From contig NZ_QGGW01000002.1 of the NCBI RefSeq assembly GCF_003148775.1, positions 1-64,000 on the forward strand: a stretch of DNA of 64,000 nucleotides, given 5' to 3'. Positions 7,581-15,908 of this stretch are shown piece by piece (within the stretch, counting starts at the first letter, position 1; each line of letters opens with the position of its first letter). Below the pieces are notes generated by a model. It worked only from the letters and a program-made list of their open reading frames with translations. It made no database searches and was not told the origin of the DNA. The position numbers and the translations under genes were made by a program. Origin of the DNA: Roseicyclus mahoneyensis. Its GTDB lineage: Bacteria; Pseudomonadota; Alphaproteobacteria; Rhodobacterales; Rhodobacteraceae.

Positions 7581-7898
7581 TCAGCGATGCTCGGCCAGTT
7601 TGCCCAGCGTCGTCTCAAGCAGGGCCTTCATCTTGCCGGCTGCCTCTTTCGTGGCCTTTTCAACGGTTTCCGATGCGGCCCTCGTCACGACAGGCCGCTG
7701 CCCCCTGAGCCGCACCTCAAGGGTGCATTCGATGTCCTCGGGCCCTGACTTGCCCGCATTCCAATCCTGAAGATGGGCCTCGACCCGGGTCACATGCGCC
7801 TCGAAATGCGCGAGGCCGTGCCGGATCGTGGCGGTCAGGGCCGCGCTCAGATCGGCACTGCCGTTGATCGTGTTGTCCGTGCTGATTTCCACATGCAT
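7581..7898 (-). CDS. HPF/RaiA-family ribosome-associated protein
   Basis: The protein has 105 aa. MHVEISTDNTINGS opens the S30AE-like fold, followed by a long helix (LAHFEAHVTRVEAHLQDWN), a strand CTLEVRLRG and a C-terminal helix rich in Lys, Glu and Ala. It is short, lacking the long-HPF dimerisation domain. Known relatives bind the 30S subunit and help hibernation. The location in a stress-gene island fits. The Shine-Dalgarno AAGGACA is rather far from the ATG. Confidence 0.75.
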   Translation of the reverse strand: MHVEISTDNTINGSADLSAALTATIRHGLAHFEAHVTRVEAHLQDWNAGKSGPEDIECTLEVRLRGQRPVVTRAASETVEKATKEAAGKMKALLETTLGKLAEHR

Positions 7899-8023
7899 GG
7901 CGGTTCATCTGTCCTTGTGTTGCGCCAAGGAGTCAGCCCAAGGCCACATGGGTATGCTGGCACATCACGATCAGGGCCGCCCCAACCTGGATCAAGAGGC
8001 AGCACAGAAGCCGGGCGCCCCCC

Positions 8024-8701
8024 TCACCCCGTGACCAGACCATCGCCAACCACGACCTGACGGCGACACAGGCCCGCGATCTTCTCGTCATGGGTCGAGA
8101 TCAGAAAGGTGGTGCCCTCGTCGCGGTTGATCTCGGCGATCAGCTCCATCACCTGCATGGCGGAGTCGCGATCGAGATTGCCGGTCGGCTCATCCGCCAG
8201 CACGAGTTCGGGCCGGTTCATCAGCGCACGCGCCACCGCCACGCGCTGTTTCTGCCCGCCCGACAGCTTGGTCGAGGGGAAATCGACCCGCGCCTCCAGC
8301 CCCATCCGCACCAGCAGCTCCCGCCCTCGGGCGCGCGCCTCTGCCGTCTCGCGCCCCTCGCGGACGGCGGTGGGAAAGACGACGTTTTCCAACGCGGTGA
8401 AATCGGGCAGCAGGTTGTGGAACTGGAAGACGAAGCCGATGTGAAGGTTGCGAAACTCGGTCAGCGCGCGGTCGTCGGCGGCGACAAGGTCCCGGCCCAG
8501 CATCTCGTAGCGCCCCGATGTAGGCTTCATCAACGTGCCCAGAATGGTCAGGAGCGTGCTTTTCCCCGACCCCGAGGGACCCAGCAGCGCCGCCATCTCG
8601 CCCGCCGCAAGCGTAAGGGACAGGCCGCGCAGGACGCGGGTCTCGGCCTCGCCGCTGCCGAAGGTTTTGTAGAGATCGCTGACCTCGAGCAGCGCCGTCA
8701 T
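8024..8701 (-). CDS. ABC exporter ATP-binding subunit (MacB/LolD type)
   Basis: The protein has 225 aa. It shows Walker A GPSGSGKST, the FVFQFHNLLPDFTALENV Q-loop, signature LSGGQKQRVAVARALM, Walker B ELVLADEP with the TGNLD D-loop, and the switch histidine in ISTHD. This is the LolD/MacB/FtsE branch, which powers export or extraction rather than import. Its ATG overlaps the permease stop (ATGA), and it is third in the adaptor-permease-ATPase operon. Confidence 0.93.
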   Translation of the reverse strand: MTALLEVSDLYKTFGSGEAETRVLRGLSLTLAAGEMAALLGPSGSGKSTLLTILGTLMKPTSGRYEMLGRDLVAADDRALTEFRNLHIGFVFQFHNLLPDFTALENVVFPTAVREGRETAEARARGRELLVRMGLEARVDFPSTKLSGGQKQRVAVARALMNRPELVLADEPTGNLDRDSAMQVMELIAEINRDEGTTFLISTHDEKIAGLCRRQVVVGDGLVTG

Positions 8702-9903
8702 TGCCCGATCGCCGTAACCGGATCGACCCGTGCTGCCGCGCGGGCGGGCAGGATCGAGGCAAGGATCGCGCCGATCACCGTCAGCGTGATCGCCAGACCG
8801 TAGGAGCCTTGGGTGATGTCCATCGGCAGGGTTCCCGGCTCGAAGGCGTCGCGCGACGGAAAGGGCAAAAGCGCCAGATAACCCATCGCCGCGCCGAAAA
8901 GCCCGCCCAGCAAGCCAATCAGCGCGCCTTGAGTGACAAAGACGAAGATCACAAAGCCCCGCCCCGCCCCCATCGCCCGCATGATCCCGATTTCCGGGCG
9001 GCGGCGGTAGGTCGACAGAAGCAGCGCCGAGGCGACGCCGATCACGATGGTGATGAGCGCGAAGGATTTGAGGAAGTACCCGGTCTGTGCCTGGGCATCG
9101 AGCGCCTCCATCAACTGCTCTGCCCCATCGGTCCAAGGCACGGCGTCAAGGCCCGTCAACGCCCGGATGCGCAAGGCCGTGGTATCGGCGGCGTTCAAAT
9201 CCGAGAGCCTGATCTCGATCCGGGTGACACCCTGCGGCAAGGCGAAGAGCGTGCGGGCGGTGGGCAGGCCGACAAAGACGCCGCTGGCGTCGATCATGCC
9301 GTTGCCGGTGTCGTAAATGCCGCCCAGCGTGAGCACCGTCGCCACCCCGCCCGAGGATTGCAGCCGCACCGTCTGGCCCAGCCGCAGGGACAGGTCGTCG
9401 GCCAAGCGCCGCCCGAGCAGGATCGTGCCCGAGCCCAGCCGTTCGGACCCTTCGACCATGTAGCCGCCGAGGTTCAGGATCGCGGATTCGCGCCCCGGTT
9501 CCAGCCCCGTAACGCTGACCTGCGCCACCTGCGCGCCGCGCGTCAGGAAGCCAGCGCCGCCGATCTGGGGCGAGACGGCGACCACGCCCGGCACGGCCTC
9601 GATCAGCGGCACCCATGTGGCGGCCTCGGCCAGTGTGGCCTGCCGCGTCCGGCCACGTTCGATCACGGCCAGAAGCGCGCCGCCGGGCGCGATCAGGATG
9701 TCGGGGTCGCGGTCCTCGGCCTCGATGGTGACATGGCTGATGTCGCCCACCGTGCGCGACAAGATGAATTCCGCCAGCCCCCCGATCAGGGCCGACATGA
9801 AGATGAAGATGAACACGCCCACCGCCACACCCAGCACCAGAAGCGCGGTCTGCGCCTTGCTGGCGGTCAGGTAGCGGGTGGCTATCTTGAGCGCATAGAG
9901 CAT
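8698..9903 (-). CDS. FtsX-like ABC permease (MacB/LolE type)
   Basis: The protein has 401 aa with the four-helix FtsX layout: an N-terminal membrane segment (about 17-48), a large periplasmic domain (about 50-275) and three C-terminal membrane segments (about 280-395). The sequence RRPEIGIMRAMGAG before the third helix is a hallmark of the family. It shares one base with the adaptor stop (TGATG). With the adaptor it likely forms a tripartite, mechanotransmission-type transporter; the cargo is unknown. Confidence 0.9.
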   Translation of the reverse strand: MLYALKIATRYLTASKAQTALLVLGVAVGVFIFIFMSALIGGLAEFILSRTVGDISHVTIEAEDRDPDILIAPGGALLAVIERGRTRQATLAEAATWVPLIEAVPGVVAVSPQIGGAGFLTRGAQVAQVSVTGLEPGRESAILNLGGYMVEGSERLGSGTILLGRRLADDLSLRLGQTVRLQSSGGVATVLTLGGIYDTGNGMIDASGVFVGLPTARTLFALPQGVTRIEIRLSDLNAADTTALRIRALTGLDAVPWTDGAEQLMEALDAQAQTGYFLKSFALITIVIGVASALLLSTYRRRPEIGIMRAMGAGRGFVIFVFVTQGALIGLLGGLFGAAMGYLALLPFPSRDAFEPGTLPMDITQGSYGLAITLTVIGAILASILPARAAARVDPVTAIGQ

Positions 9904-11072
9904 CAGGGCACCGCGACCCGAACCACCTGTCCGTCGGCAAGACCGGTGGCGTCGGTGATCAGCACCTCGCCGGGGACCAGGCCGTCCGTCACGATCAGCC
10001 TTGCGGCGGGCCAGTCGATGACCGTGACGGCGCGCGCCGCGGCTATGCCATCGCTGACGATGAACACGGTGGCACCTTCCGCGGTCTCGGCGATCGCGGC
10101 GCGGGGCACGGTCATCGCGGCCGCCCGCTCATCGACGATGATGTTGGTCGTCACCGTCAGCCCAACGGGCGCACGCACTCGCGTGTCGAACCCCAGCCGC
10201 AGCGACAGCCCGCCGGTCGCGGCATCGACGCGCTGCGAGACGAAATCGACCCGGCCCGGCCGCGGCGCATCCTCGCCCGCCAGTTGCAGCAGCGCGGGCA
10301 GGCCATCGGTGATCCGCGTGGCATAGGCCTCATCCACATCGGCCTCGACGATCAGGTCGCCGAGGTCCGCGATGGTCATCAGGATCGTCGCGGGGTCGAT
10401 GGCCTGACCCGGATCGACGTAAAGCGCAAGGATCGTGCCCGTCATCGGCGCGCGGAGTGTGTGGTTGTCGAAGAGAACCTGCGCCTGATCGACCTGCGCC
10501 GTGGCGCGCGCCACATCCTGCATCGCTGTCTGAAGCGCGCGCCCGGCGGCCTCAAGCTCGGTGCGGGCGATGTTGGCCCCCAAGGCCTCTGCCCGCGCCA
10601 GCGCATCCTCGGCGCGGGCCTGCGCGATCAGGGCGGCATCCAGAACGGCGACCGCCTGCTGCACGCTGGCCTGTTGCCCCGCCGCGTCGATCCGGGCTAG
10701 GACGTCGCCTTGCGCCACGCTGTCGCCCTCTTCCATCGTCATTTCTGCCAGCCGTCCGCCGACAAGGGCGCGCACATCGACCGAATGGCGGGCGGCGATC
10801 TGTCCGTTGACGGCCAGCACGCGGGTGGCGGGCCCCTCGGTCACGATCTCGACCAGCACGGCCACGGGCCGCGCGACCCAAGGCTGCAGGTAGAGCGCAG
10901 CCCCGATCCCGGCCACGACAAGCGCGGCCGCCGCCCAAAGCCAGACACGCCGCGCGGGCGCAGATGGCGATGGCATCGTCGCGGTGCGCAGGGCAGGCAG
11001 GCCAAGCCCGGCCGCGGCGGTCGGGGCTTGCGCGGCCGCGTCGGTGTCGTGCTCTTCCACTTGCGGAGCCAT
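9903..11072 (-). CDS. Periplasmic adaptor (membrane-fusion) protein, HlyD/MacA type
   Basis: The protein has 389 aa from the ATG at 11072, preceded by AGGA; an earlier ATG would add an unlikely tail. After a cytoplasmic Ala/Pro-rich head there is one membrane helix (about 48-67, WLWAAAALVVAG), a barrel-sandwich half (GRLAEMTMEEGDSVAQGDVLARID), an alpha-hairpin and the returning half (LRAPMTGTILALYVDPGQ). It should link the FtsX permease to an outer-membrane channel. No TolC gene is nearby. Confidence 0.9.
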   Translation of the reverse strand: MAPQVEEHDTDAAAQAPTAAAGLGLPALRTATMPSPSAPARRVWLWAAAALVVAGIGAALYLQPWVARPVAVLVEIVTEGPATRVLAVNGQIAARHSVDVRALVGGRLAEMTMEEGDSVAQGDVLARIDAAGQQASVQQAVAVLDAALIAQARAEDALARAEALGANIARTELEAAGRALQTAMQDVARATAQVDQAQVLFDNHTLRAPMTGTILALYVDPGQAIDPATILMTIADLGDLIVEADVDEAYATRITDGLPALLQLAGEDAPRPGRVDFVSQRVDAATGGLSLRLGFDTRVRAPVGLTVTTNIIVDERAAAMTVPRAAIAETAEGATVFIVSDGIAAARAVTVIDWPAARLIVTDGLVPGEVLITDATGLADGQVVRVAVP

Positions 11073-11154
11073 GTCCTGTTCCAGCTTGGTCGGTGGGCCG
11101 CTTGAAACGGCACAAGATCGTGCCTCCTGATACGGTCCGGCTGCGCGACCATCT

Positions 11155-11168
11155 CTGATCTGGATCAG
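11155..11168. promoter_or_regulatory. FNR/Crp-like palindrome
   Basis: CTGAT-CTGG-ATCAG is a perfect 5-bp inverted repeat and matches the FNR-type consensus TTGAT-N4-ATCAA except for the outer base on each side. It lies between the divergent adaptor gene and the OmpA-lipoprotein gene, about 130 bases before the latter. A Crp/Fnr-family regulator is encoded at 12462-13193. Confidence 0.45.
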
Positions 11169-11294
11169 GACGGAGGACTTCACCCCTCATGACGCAGATC
11201 AGCAAGGCAATGCCGGCAGGGTGATACCCTTAGGCTTGTCTGGCGCAACCGCCTGCCGCGTTCCGCGCAGGCCCCGCCAAGGAAAGGACGCAAG

Positions 11295-11936
11295 ATGGGC
11301 CACCATGGAAACAGGATCTCGATGGCGCTTGTCGCGGGCTCTTTGGCACTGGCGGGCTGCGCCAACCCCGACGGCACCAATTACCAGCCCGGCACAGGGG
11401 CGATCATCGGCGGCCTGACCGGGGCGGCGGCCGGGCAGATTATCGGCGGCGACACCCGTGCGACCGTGATCGGCACCGCCGTGGGCGCCGCGGTCGGCGG
11501 CGCGATCGGCACGCAATTGCAGGCGCAGGAGCGCGAGCTGCAACAGTCGCTGGCCGGATCGGGGGCTGTGATCACCAACACCGGAAGCGACCTGCGGGTC
11601 ATCTTGCCCGAAGGCGTGACCTTCCGCACCGCATCGTCCACCGTCGATCCCGCCTTCCGTCCCGCGCTGCGGGCAGTGTCCGACAGCCTGCGGCGCCATC
11701 CCAACACGCTGGTGCGCGTTGTCGGCCACACAGACAATGTCGGCGGCGCCGCCTACAACACCCAGCTCAGCGAGGACCGCGCCCTTGCCGTCGCGCGCGA
11801 ACTGATCGTCAACGGGACCGATGCAAGGCGCATCGTGGTGTCGGGACGCGGCTTCTACGAGCCCGCAGCCTCGAACGCCACCGCGGCCGGGCGTGCCCAG
11901 AACCGGCGGGTAGAGATCATCATCACGCCCAATTGA
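11295..11936 (+). CDS. OmpA-family lipoprotein with glycine-zipper segment
   Basis: The protein has 213 aa. A lipoprotein signal ends in LAGC (Cys at about 22). Residues about 35-75 form a glycine zipper (GAIIGGLTGAAAGQIIGG, then a second such segment). Residues about 95-213 form an OmpA C-terminal peptidoglycan-binding domain with VRVVGHTDNVG and the NRRVEIII end. It is a YiaD/YfiB-like protein tethering outer membrane to cell wall. A terminator follows directly. No partner gene overlaps it. Confidence 0.92.
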   Translation: MGHHGNRISMALVAGSLALAGCANPDGTNYQPGTGAIIGGLTGAAAGQIIGGDTRATVIGTAVGAAVGGAIGTQLQAQERELQQSLAGSGAVITNTGSDLRVILPEGVTFRTASSTVDPAFRPALRAVSDSLRRHPNTLVRVVGHTDNVGGAAYNTQLSEDRALAVARELIVNGTDARRIVVSGRGFYEPAASNATAAGRAQNRRVEIIITPN

Positions 11937-12216
11937 CCATCTTTCCCGCACGTGGGCGCAAAACGGGCCGGGGACATCCCTTGCCCGTTTTCTTTTGTCA
12001 GCCGCGCCGGGTTTTTTGTGAATATTCGGGGCGCCACCAACCTGCATCAGTCCATGCACCGCGCCGTTGACCCATGGTCGGGAGGACGGCAGAGCATCTC
12101 GCCGTTGCGTATCTGTCTCGAGTTTCGGCGCGGTTCCCCGTCAGGCAACTGTACCAATCAGGCCATCTTGTCGGGGGGCCGCGCCTGTTCGAGCAGGTCA
12201 GGAAAGGACAAGTCCG
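11937..12216. other. Gap between the OmpA lipoprotein and the 64-aa gene
   Basis: It begins with the terminator at 11960-11996. The rest has no convincing gene. The promoter for the small gene at 12217 should be near its right end. Confidence 0.4.
11960..11996 (+). terminator. Rho-independent terminator after the OmpA lipoprotein
   Basis: AAAACGGGC (11960-11968) pairs with GCCCGTTTT (11983-11991) around a 14-base loop and is followed by CTTTT. Confidence 0.8.
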
Positions 12217-12411
12217 ATGGACAACAAGACGCCCGCACCGAAGACCGCCGAGAAGATGAAAACGGTCAAGGCCGCTTGGGATGCAGCACCCGCGGGTCCC
12301 AAGAAGGACGCGGCGCTGACCCATTTCAAGGCGGCCGAGAAGGCCCGGACCGAGCACAAGGACGCCGATTGCAACCGCGAGCTTGATGCGGCGCAACACG
12401 CGCTCGTCTGA
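12217..12411 (+). CDS. Small Lys/Ala-rich soluble protein, 64 aa
   Basis: Start at 12217 has GGAAAGGA upstream. The sequence is almost entirely charged helix (MDNKTPAPKTAEKMKTVKAA, then HFKAAEKARTEHKDADCNREL). There is no signal peptide. It resembles small uncharacterised stress-associated proteins of the Rhodobacterales, though I cannot name a family. Its neighbours (OmpA lipoprotein, Crp/Fnr regulator, CsbD) suggest a stress context. Confidence 0.6.
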   Translation: MDNKTPAPKTAEKMKTVKAAWDAAPAGPKKDAALTHFKAAEKARTEHKDADCNRELDAAQHALV

Positions 12412-12461
12412 GCAAACGAAATGGCGACGCGTACTCCCCGGGATGAAGGCCCCGGGGGCGA

Positions 12462-13193
12462 TCAGGGCAAAAAGGGCCGCGGCTGGTCAAGATATTCCGG
12501 ATCGAAGCCCGCCAGTCGCGTCAGCCGGGGAATGTCGTCGAAGTCGACGCGTCCCTTCTGGAAAGTGACCAGCCCGTCCTCGCGCAATTGCCGCAGCACG
12601 CGGTTCACATGCACCGCGCTCAGGCCCAGCACATCGGCCAGATGGTATTGCGTCAGTGGACACTCGAAACCCGCGGCCTCGCCCACCCCCACCAGCCGCA
12701 ACCGCGCGCCCAGTTCCAGAAGGAAATGCGCCGTGCGGATCTCGGCCGGGCGACGGCCCAGATTGACCAGATGTTCGACTACCATCGCCTCGTCGCGCGA
12801 CGCAGCCCAAAGCACGGCCGTGGCCAGCCGCGGGGCGTGGGCGAAGCTGTCGAGGATATCCGAGGCCAGCACCTCGGAGGCCTCTATCCGGGTCACCGCC
12901 TCGACGCTGTGGTCGGAGGTGCGGAACAAGATGCTGCGAAGCCCCAGAAAATCGCCGGGGATCTGGAAATCAACGATCTGGCGTTCGCCATCGGGCAAAA
13001 GCTTGTAGGAACAGGCCCAGCCCTCGGCGAGAACAAAGGCCGACTGGTTCTTTTCGCCTTCGTGAATCAACTCGTGGCCCGCCTGAAAAGTCCGACGCCG
13101 CCGGTGAAACCGCGCGAGCATCTCGAGGTCAGGCGCGGATAGTGCCACGAAGGCCGAGAGTTTGCTTGCCAGCGGTGTCTGGAGGGTCAGCAT
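12462..13193 (-). CDS. Crp/Fnr-family transcriptional regulator
   Basis: The protein has 243 aa from the ATG at 13193, chosen because AGGGAA lies eight bases upstream. An N-terminal cyclic-nucleotide-binding-like barrel (about 20-135, with IPGDFLGLRSILF) is followed by a dimer helix and a winged helix (about 155-225) with YHLADVLGLSAVHVNRVLRQL as recognition element. No N-terminal cysteine cluster for an Fe-S centre is visible, so it is not a classical FNR oxygen sensor. It may control the surrounding stress genes; the palindrome at 11155 is a candidate site. Confidence 0.9.
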   Translation of the reverse strand: MLTLQTPLASKLSAFVALSAPDLEMLARFHRRRRTFQAGHELIHEGEKNQSAFVLAEGWACSYKLLPDGERQIVDFQIPGDFLGLRSILFRTSDHSVEAVTRIEASEVLASDILDSFAHAPRLATAVLWAASRDEAMVVEHLVNLGRRPAEIRTAHFLLELGARLRLVGVGEAAGFECPLTQYHLADVLGLSAVHVNRVLRQLREDGLVTFQKGRVDFDDIPRLTRLAGFDPEYLDQPRPFLP

Positions 13194-13372
13194 ATCTGTT
13201 TCCCTCATGGGTCAGAACGGGTTTGCGTGCTTCCACCGGTACACGGGGGAAAAATGCGCCATGCTGCTTTGTATCAGTCCAGCATACGCGATTTTGTTCA
13301 TTGTCGCGAGACGTTCCGATCCGAGCGCGCCACATCGCCCGGTCCCTCCATCAACAGAAAGCGATATCGCCC

Positions 13373-13606
13373 ATGCCAGTGCCCACAGACATCGCCGGAT
13401 CAGCCGCCTTGTCCATCTGTGAATCGCTGCTTCTGGCGCTGAACGATGGAAAGATCCTGCCGGAACGGGAAATCCTGGGGATCTTGCGCGACGCCGCTGC
13501 CGCCCATGAGGGCGTACCGGAGTCCGACAAGTCCGAGATGCACCGGGCCGTTGCGGCCCTCATCAATGGTATCCTTGCAGGCGGAAATTCGGTGCGCCGA
13601 CCCTGA
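13373..13606 (+). CDS. Hypothetical 77-aa protein
   Basis: A hydrophilic helical protein beginning MPVPTDIAGSAALSICESLL, with a DGKILPEREILGILRDA segment. I do not recognise it. It lies divergent from the Crp/Fnr gene and is followed by a good terminator, which supports it being a transcribed gene. The ribosome-binding site is weak. Confidence 0.6.
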   Translation: MPVPTDIAGSAALSICESLLLALNDGKILPEREILGILRDAAAAHEGVPESDKSEMHRAVAALINGILAGGNSVRRP

Positions 13607-13653
13607 AATGCACGGATCCCGCCGCTGGCATGCATGCCGTCGTCCAAGCAAAG

Positions 13654-13692
13654 CCCCCGCCACCCGAGGAACGGGTCGGCGGGGTTTTCTTT
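13654..13692 (+). terminator. Rho-independent terminator
   Basis: CCCCGCC-ACCC (from 13655) pairs with GGGT and GGCGGGG (to 13684) and is followed by TTTTCTTT (13685-13692). It serves the 77-aa gene ending at 13606. Confidence 0.8.
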
Positions 13693-13748
13693 CGGAGGCG
13701 TGATGCACCGTTGCGCCGGGATCTCTCGCGTTGTGACCGCCCCGGGCG

Positions 13749-13922
13749 TCATGATTTCCGCAGCGCATCCTTGGCCTTGCCGTAGGTTTTCTGGATACCG
13801 CCCTCGGCCTTCTCGATCTTGCCCTCGACCTCCAGCGCGGCGTCGCCTGTCAGCTTGCCGATACCTTCCTTGGCCTTGCCGGTGGCCTGCTTGACGGTTC
13901 CCTTCACGCGGTCCTTGTCCAT
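13749..13922 (-). CDS. CsbD family stress protein
   Basis: The protein has 57 aa, starting MDKDRVKGTVKQATGKAKEG. It has the CsbD pattern of repeated G-K-A-K and E-G-K-I-E motifs (VEGKIEKAEGGIQKTYGKAKD). CsbD-like proteins are small, hydrophilic and induced under general stress; the molecular role is unclear. It lies about 160 bases downstream of the holin-like gene in the same direction. Confidence 0.85.
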   Translation of the reverse strand: MDKDRVKGTVKQATGKAKEGIGKLTGDAALEVEGKIEKAEGGIQKTYGKAKDALRKS

Positions 13923-14084
13923 GATCCGAAATCCTTTTCTTTGGTCTGCAAAAGCGCCGTCAGCCGGGCGCGGGGTGGTCGCGGGGAATTGCGCAAAACT
14001 CCCCGCCCGCGATCTTCGGCGGTTCGATGGAAGGCGTCGCCGACATGCATCAGCCCGGCACCGATTGGCGCGGCCTTGGCGGCA

Positions 14085-14471
14085 TCAGCCGCGGCGTGCC
14101 AGCAAGAAAGCGCCCAGAAAGGCCACAACCGGAAGGATCGGTCGGGCCGTGCGCACAAGCGATCGGGCCAAGGCCAGATCGGCCGTGGCGCGTTCCGTCG
14201 CCAGGGCGATCCGGTCCGCCCTGCGCCGGGCCCGCGCGCGACCCGCAAGCTGGACCAAAAGCGCTAGCCCGGCGAAAGCGGCGCCCAGCAGGCAGGCCGC
14301 CAGCGGAAAACCGATGACGCGCGACAGCGCCACCAGACCCGCCGACAGAAGTAGCCCCGAGGCCACTGCGACCAGTGCCGCTGCAACAAGCGAAGTCATG
14401 GCCCGCTCGCCCGCATCCGCCAGCGCGGTGCGCGCGGCCTCGCGCAGCGGGTCCCAAAGCGGCAGGGCCAT
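14085..14471 (-). CDS. Phage-holin-III-like membrane protein
   Basis: The protein has 128 aa. Two central membrane segments (about 27-50 and 54-76) are followed by an Arg/Ala-rich helix and a third hydrophobic segment near the C-terminus (PILPVVAFLGAFLLA). Proteins of this type commonly sit beside DUF883 genes, as here (6 bases from the stop of the upstream gene). Despite the family name, a lysis role is unlikely in this setting; membrane stress adaptation is inferred. Confidence 0.65.
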   Translation of the reverse strand: MALPLWDPLREAARTALADAGERAMTSLVAAALVAVASGLLLSAGLVALSRVIGFPLAACLLGAAFAGLALLVQLAGRARARRRADRIALATERATADLALARSLVRTARPILPVVAFLGAFLLARRG

Positions 14472-14477
14472 GCTCCG

Positions 14478-14753
14478 TCAGCCCTTGCGCGCGATCATGC
14501 CCAAAAGCAGACCTACGCCCACGGCGATGCCGACAGCGGTTAGAGGATGCTCGATCACGGTTGTCGTGGCCGTGGCACGGGCGTCGCGTCCGGTCTGGCC
14601 GATCTGGCGGCCGGTCTTGCCCACGCCATCGGACAGGTCGTCGGACAGGGTGGACACGAGTTTCGCCACATCCGCCCGAAGCGCCTCGAGCTGATGGCTC
14701 AGATCGGTGTCGGCGACGGGCTCGCTGCGGTCCTTGGTGATGGCGGCATTCAT
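14478..14753 (-). CDS. DUF883 (ElaB/YqjD-type) membrane-anchored protein
   Basis: The protein has 91 aa from the ATG at 14753, preceded by GGGGAA. A long amphipathic helix (LSHQLEALRADVAKLVSTLS) leads to a C-terminal membrane anchor (HPLTAVGIAVGVGLLLGMIA), ending RKG. E. coli relatives anchor to the inner membrane and bind ribosomes in stationary phase. It forms a two-gene unit with the downstream holin-like protein. Confidence 0.85.
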   Translation of the reverse strand: MNAAITKDRSEPVADTDLSHQLEALRADVAKLVSTLSDDLSDGVGKTGRQIGQTGRDARATATTTVIEHPLTAVGIAVGVGLLLGMIARKG

Positions 14754-14842
14754 GGGATATTCCCCTGTGGGTCGGATGCCCCGGGACGTGCCGGGGCTCA
14801 CATGGCTTCAAGGTCCCGTCGCAAAGCGATGGGTCGGGCGCT

Positions 14843-14917
14843 TCAACGCAGCCCGAAAAACCCGAGGATCACGATGATGACCACCACCAGTCCGACGATG
14901 TAGATGATCTGGTTCAT
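14843..14917 (-). CDS. 24-aa hydrophobic membrane peptide
   Basis: ATG at 14917 opens MNQIIYIVGLVVVIIVILGF, followed by FGLR and a stop. It is a single membrane-spanning stretch with Gly and a final Arg. Similar 24-residue peptides occur in relatives near DUF883 genes, as I recall. It is transcribed in the same direction as the DUF883 gene. It is too short for standard gene callers. Confidence 0.6.
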   Translation of the reverse strand: MNQIIYIVGLVVVIIVILGFFGLR

Positions 14918-15055
14918 GCGCTATCCTCGCTGATACAAGGCAGCCCGGAGAAGACCACCATTCCCTTGTCACCTTGCCTGCCTTGCGCGGCGCGCGCCGC
15001 AACATGGATCAGTCCGGGCGGCGATCCGGGACCCTCCACCATTCCGGGCAGGGCG

Positions 15056-15478
15056 CTAGCCACCCGACCCGGACGACCACGTGAGCAAGGTGCGCATCAG
15101 CAGCAAGATGGCCACAATCAGCGCAAGGATCGGGCCGATGTTTCGCAACCTGACGCGCGACATATCCTTGAGACCCGCGCCGATGGGGCCGACGTCGGAC
15201 CGCGGCAGTAGCCCGATCAGCCGGGGCAGGACCCCGTCACCGATCGCCCCGAGGCCTGGCATGTCGTGGAGCCGCGCCAGATGACCGCCAAGCTGCGCCA
15301 TGGCGCCATCACGCGACAGGTCGGACAGCGCCTCCGCCTCATCCCAAGGATCGAGGCCGAGGCGCGCAAGGGCCGACAGGACGGTGACGGAATTGCCAGC
15401 GCTGTCCTCGCCCAGTTCGGCGTAAAGGAACCCGTCAAAGGGCGTGCCGCCCTGGCACAGGAAATCCATTCTGGACAT
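15056..15478 (-). CDS. Hypothetical protein with C-terminal membrane anchor
   Basis: The protein has 140 aa from the ATG at 15478 (AAAGGAA upstream); an alternative start is three codons later. The N-terminal part (about 1-105) is soluble with a DPWDEAEALSDLSRDGAMAQL helix. Residues about 112-132 (IGPILALIVAILLLMRTLL) form a membrane anchor, leaving a short Ser/Gly tail outside. No family is recognised. It belongs to the stress island by position. Confidence 0.65.
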   Translation of the reverse strand: MSRMDFLCQGGTPFDGFLYAELGEDSAGNSVTVLSALARLGLDPWDEAEALSDLSRDGAMAQLGGHLARLHDMPGLGAIGDGVLPRLIGLLPRSDVGPIGAGLKDMSRVRLRNIGPILALIVAILLLMRTLLTWSSGSGG

Positions 15479-15704
15479 TGGGCCGTTCCTTTCGCGGAGG
15501 GGCAGCTCGGCGGCGCGGGCCTGTTGCGCGTCAGCCGCGCAGGCGTGCAGGACCGCCGGGCTTGGCTTTCGCGTAGCCCTACAGGAACCGCGGTGCTGCC
15601 TCACTAACCCCGATCAGTGCGGCCGATGCCGGCCCGGCATAGGGTGCAGATCGATCCGGTAACCGCGTGGCCGTCATGGCCCGCACAGGGAAAAGGACCC
15701 CTCC

Positions 15705-15896
15705 ATGCCTCTCATCAATCTTGTCGTGACGCTGATCGTTGTCGGCGTGCTGCTATGGCTCGTCAACACCTACATCCCCATGGATCGCAAGATAAAATCC
15801 ATCCTGAACGCGGTGATCGTGATCGCGGTCATCTTGTGGTTGCTCACCGCCTTCGGTGTGCTGGACGGGCTGCGCGGCGTGACCGTAGGCGGCTGA
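15705..15896 (+). CDS. Thivi_2564-type small membrane protein
   Basis: The protein has 63 aa. It opens MPLINLVVTLIVVGVLLWLV, then a short loop with YIPMDRKIKSILN, then a second membrane helix (AVIVIAVILWLLTAF). This two-helix pattern matches the family annotated Thivi_2564. Function is unknown. It is divergent from the 140-aa anchored protein and ends 12 bases from the convergent transglutaminase gene. Confidence 0.8.
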   Translation: MPLINLVVTLIVVGVLLWLVNTYIPMDRKIKSILNAVIVIAVILWLLTAFGVLDGLRGVTVGG

Positions 15897-15908
15897 GGCA
15901 TGCGGCAC

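Noticed and set aside
8701-10326. 541-codon plus-strand frame over the exporter genes
   Set aside because: High-GC DNA often leaves the opposite strand open. The minus strand holds ATPase, permease and adaptor with clear motifs and overlaps.
12436-12458. CCCCGGG inverted repeat as a terminator
   Set aside because: The arms are themselves palindromic, and no T-run follows in either direction, so it may be simple GC-rich sequence.
14085-14471. Prophage holin gene
   Set aside because: The protein resembles holin family III, but no endolysin or structural phage gene is nearby. Its partner is a DUF883 protein, which points to a stress or membrane role.
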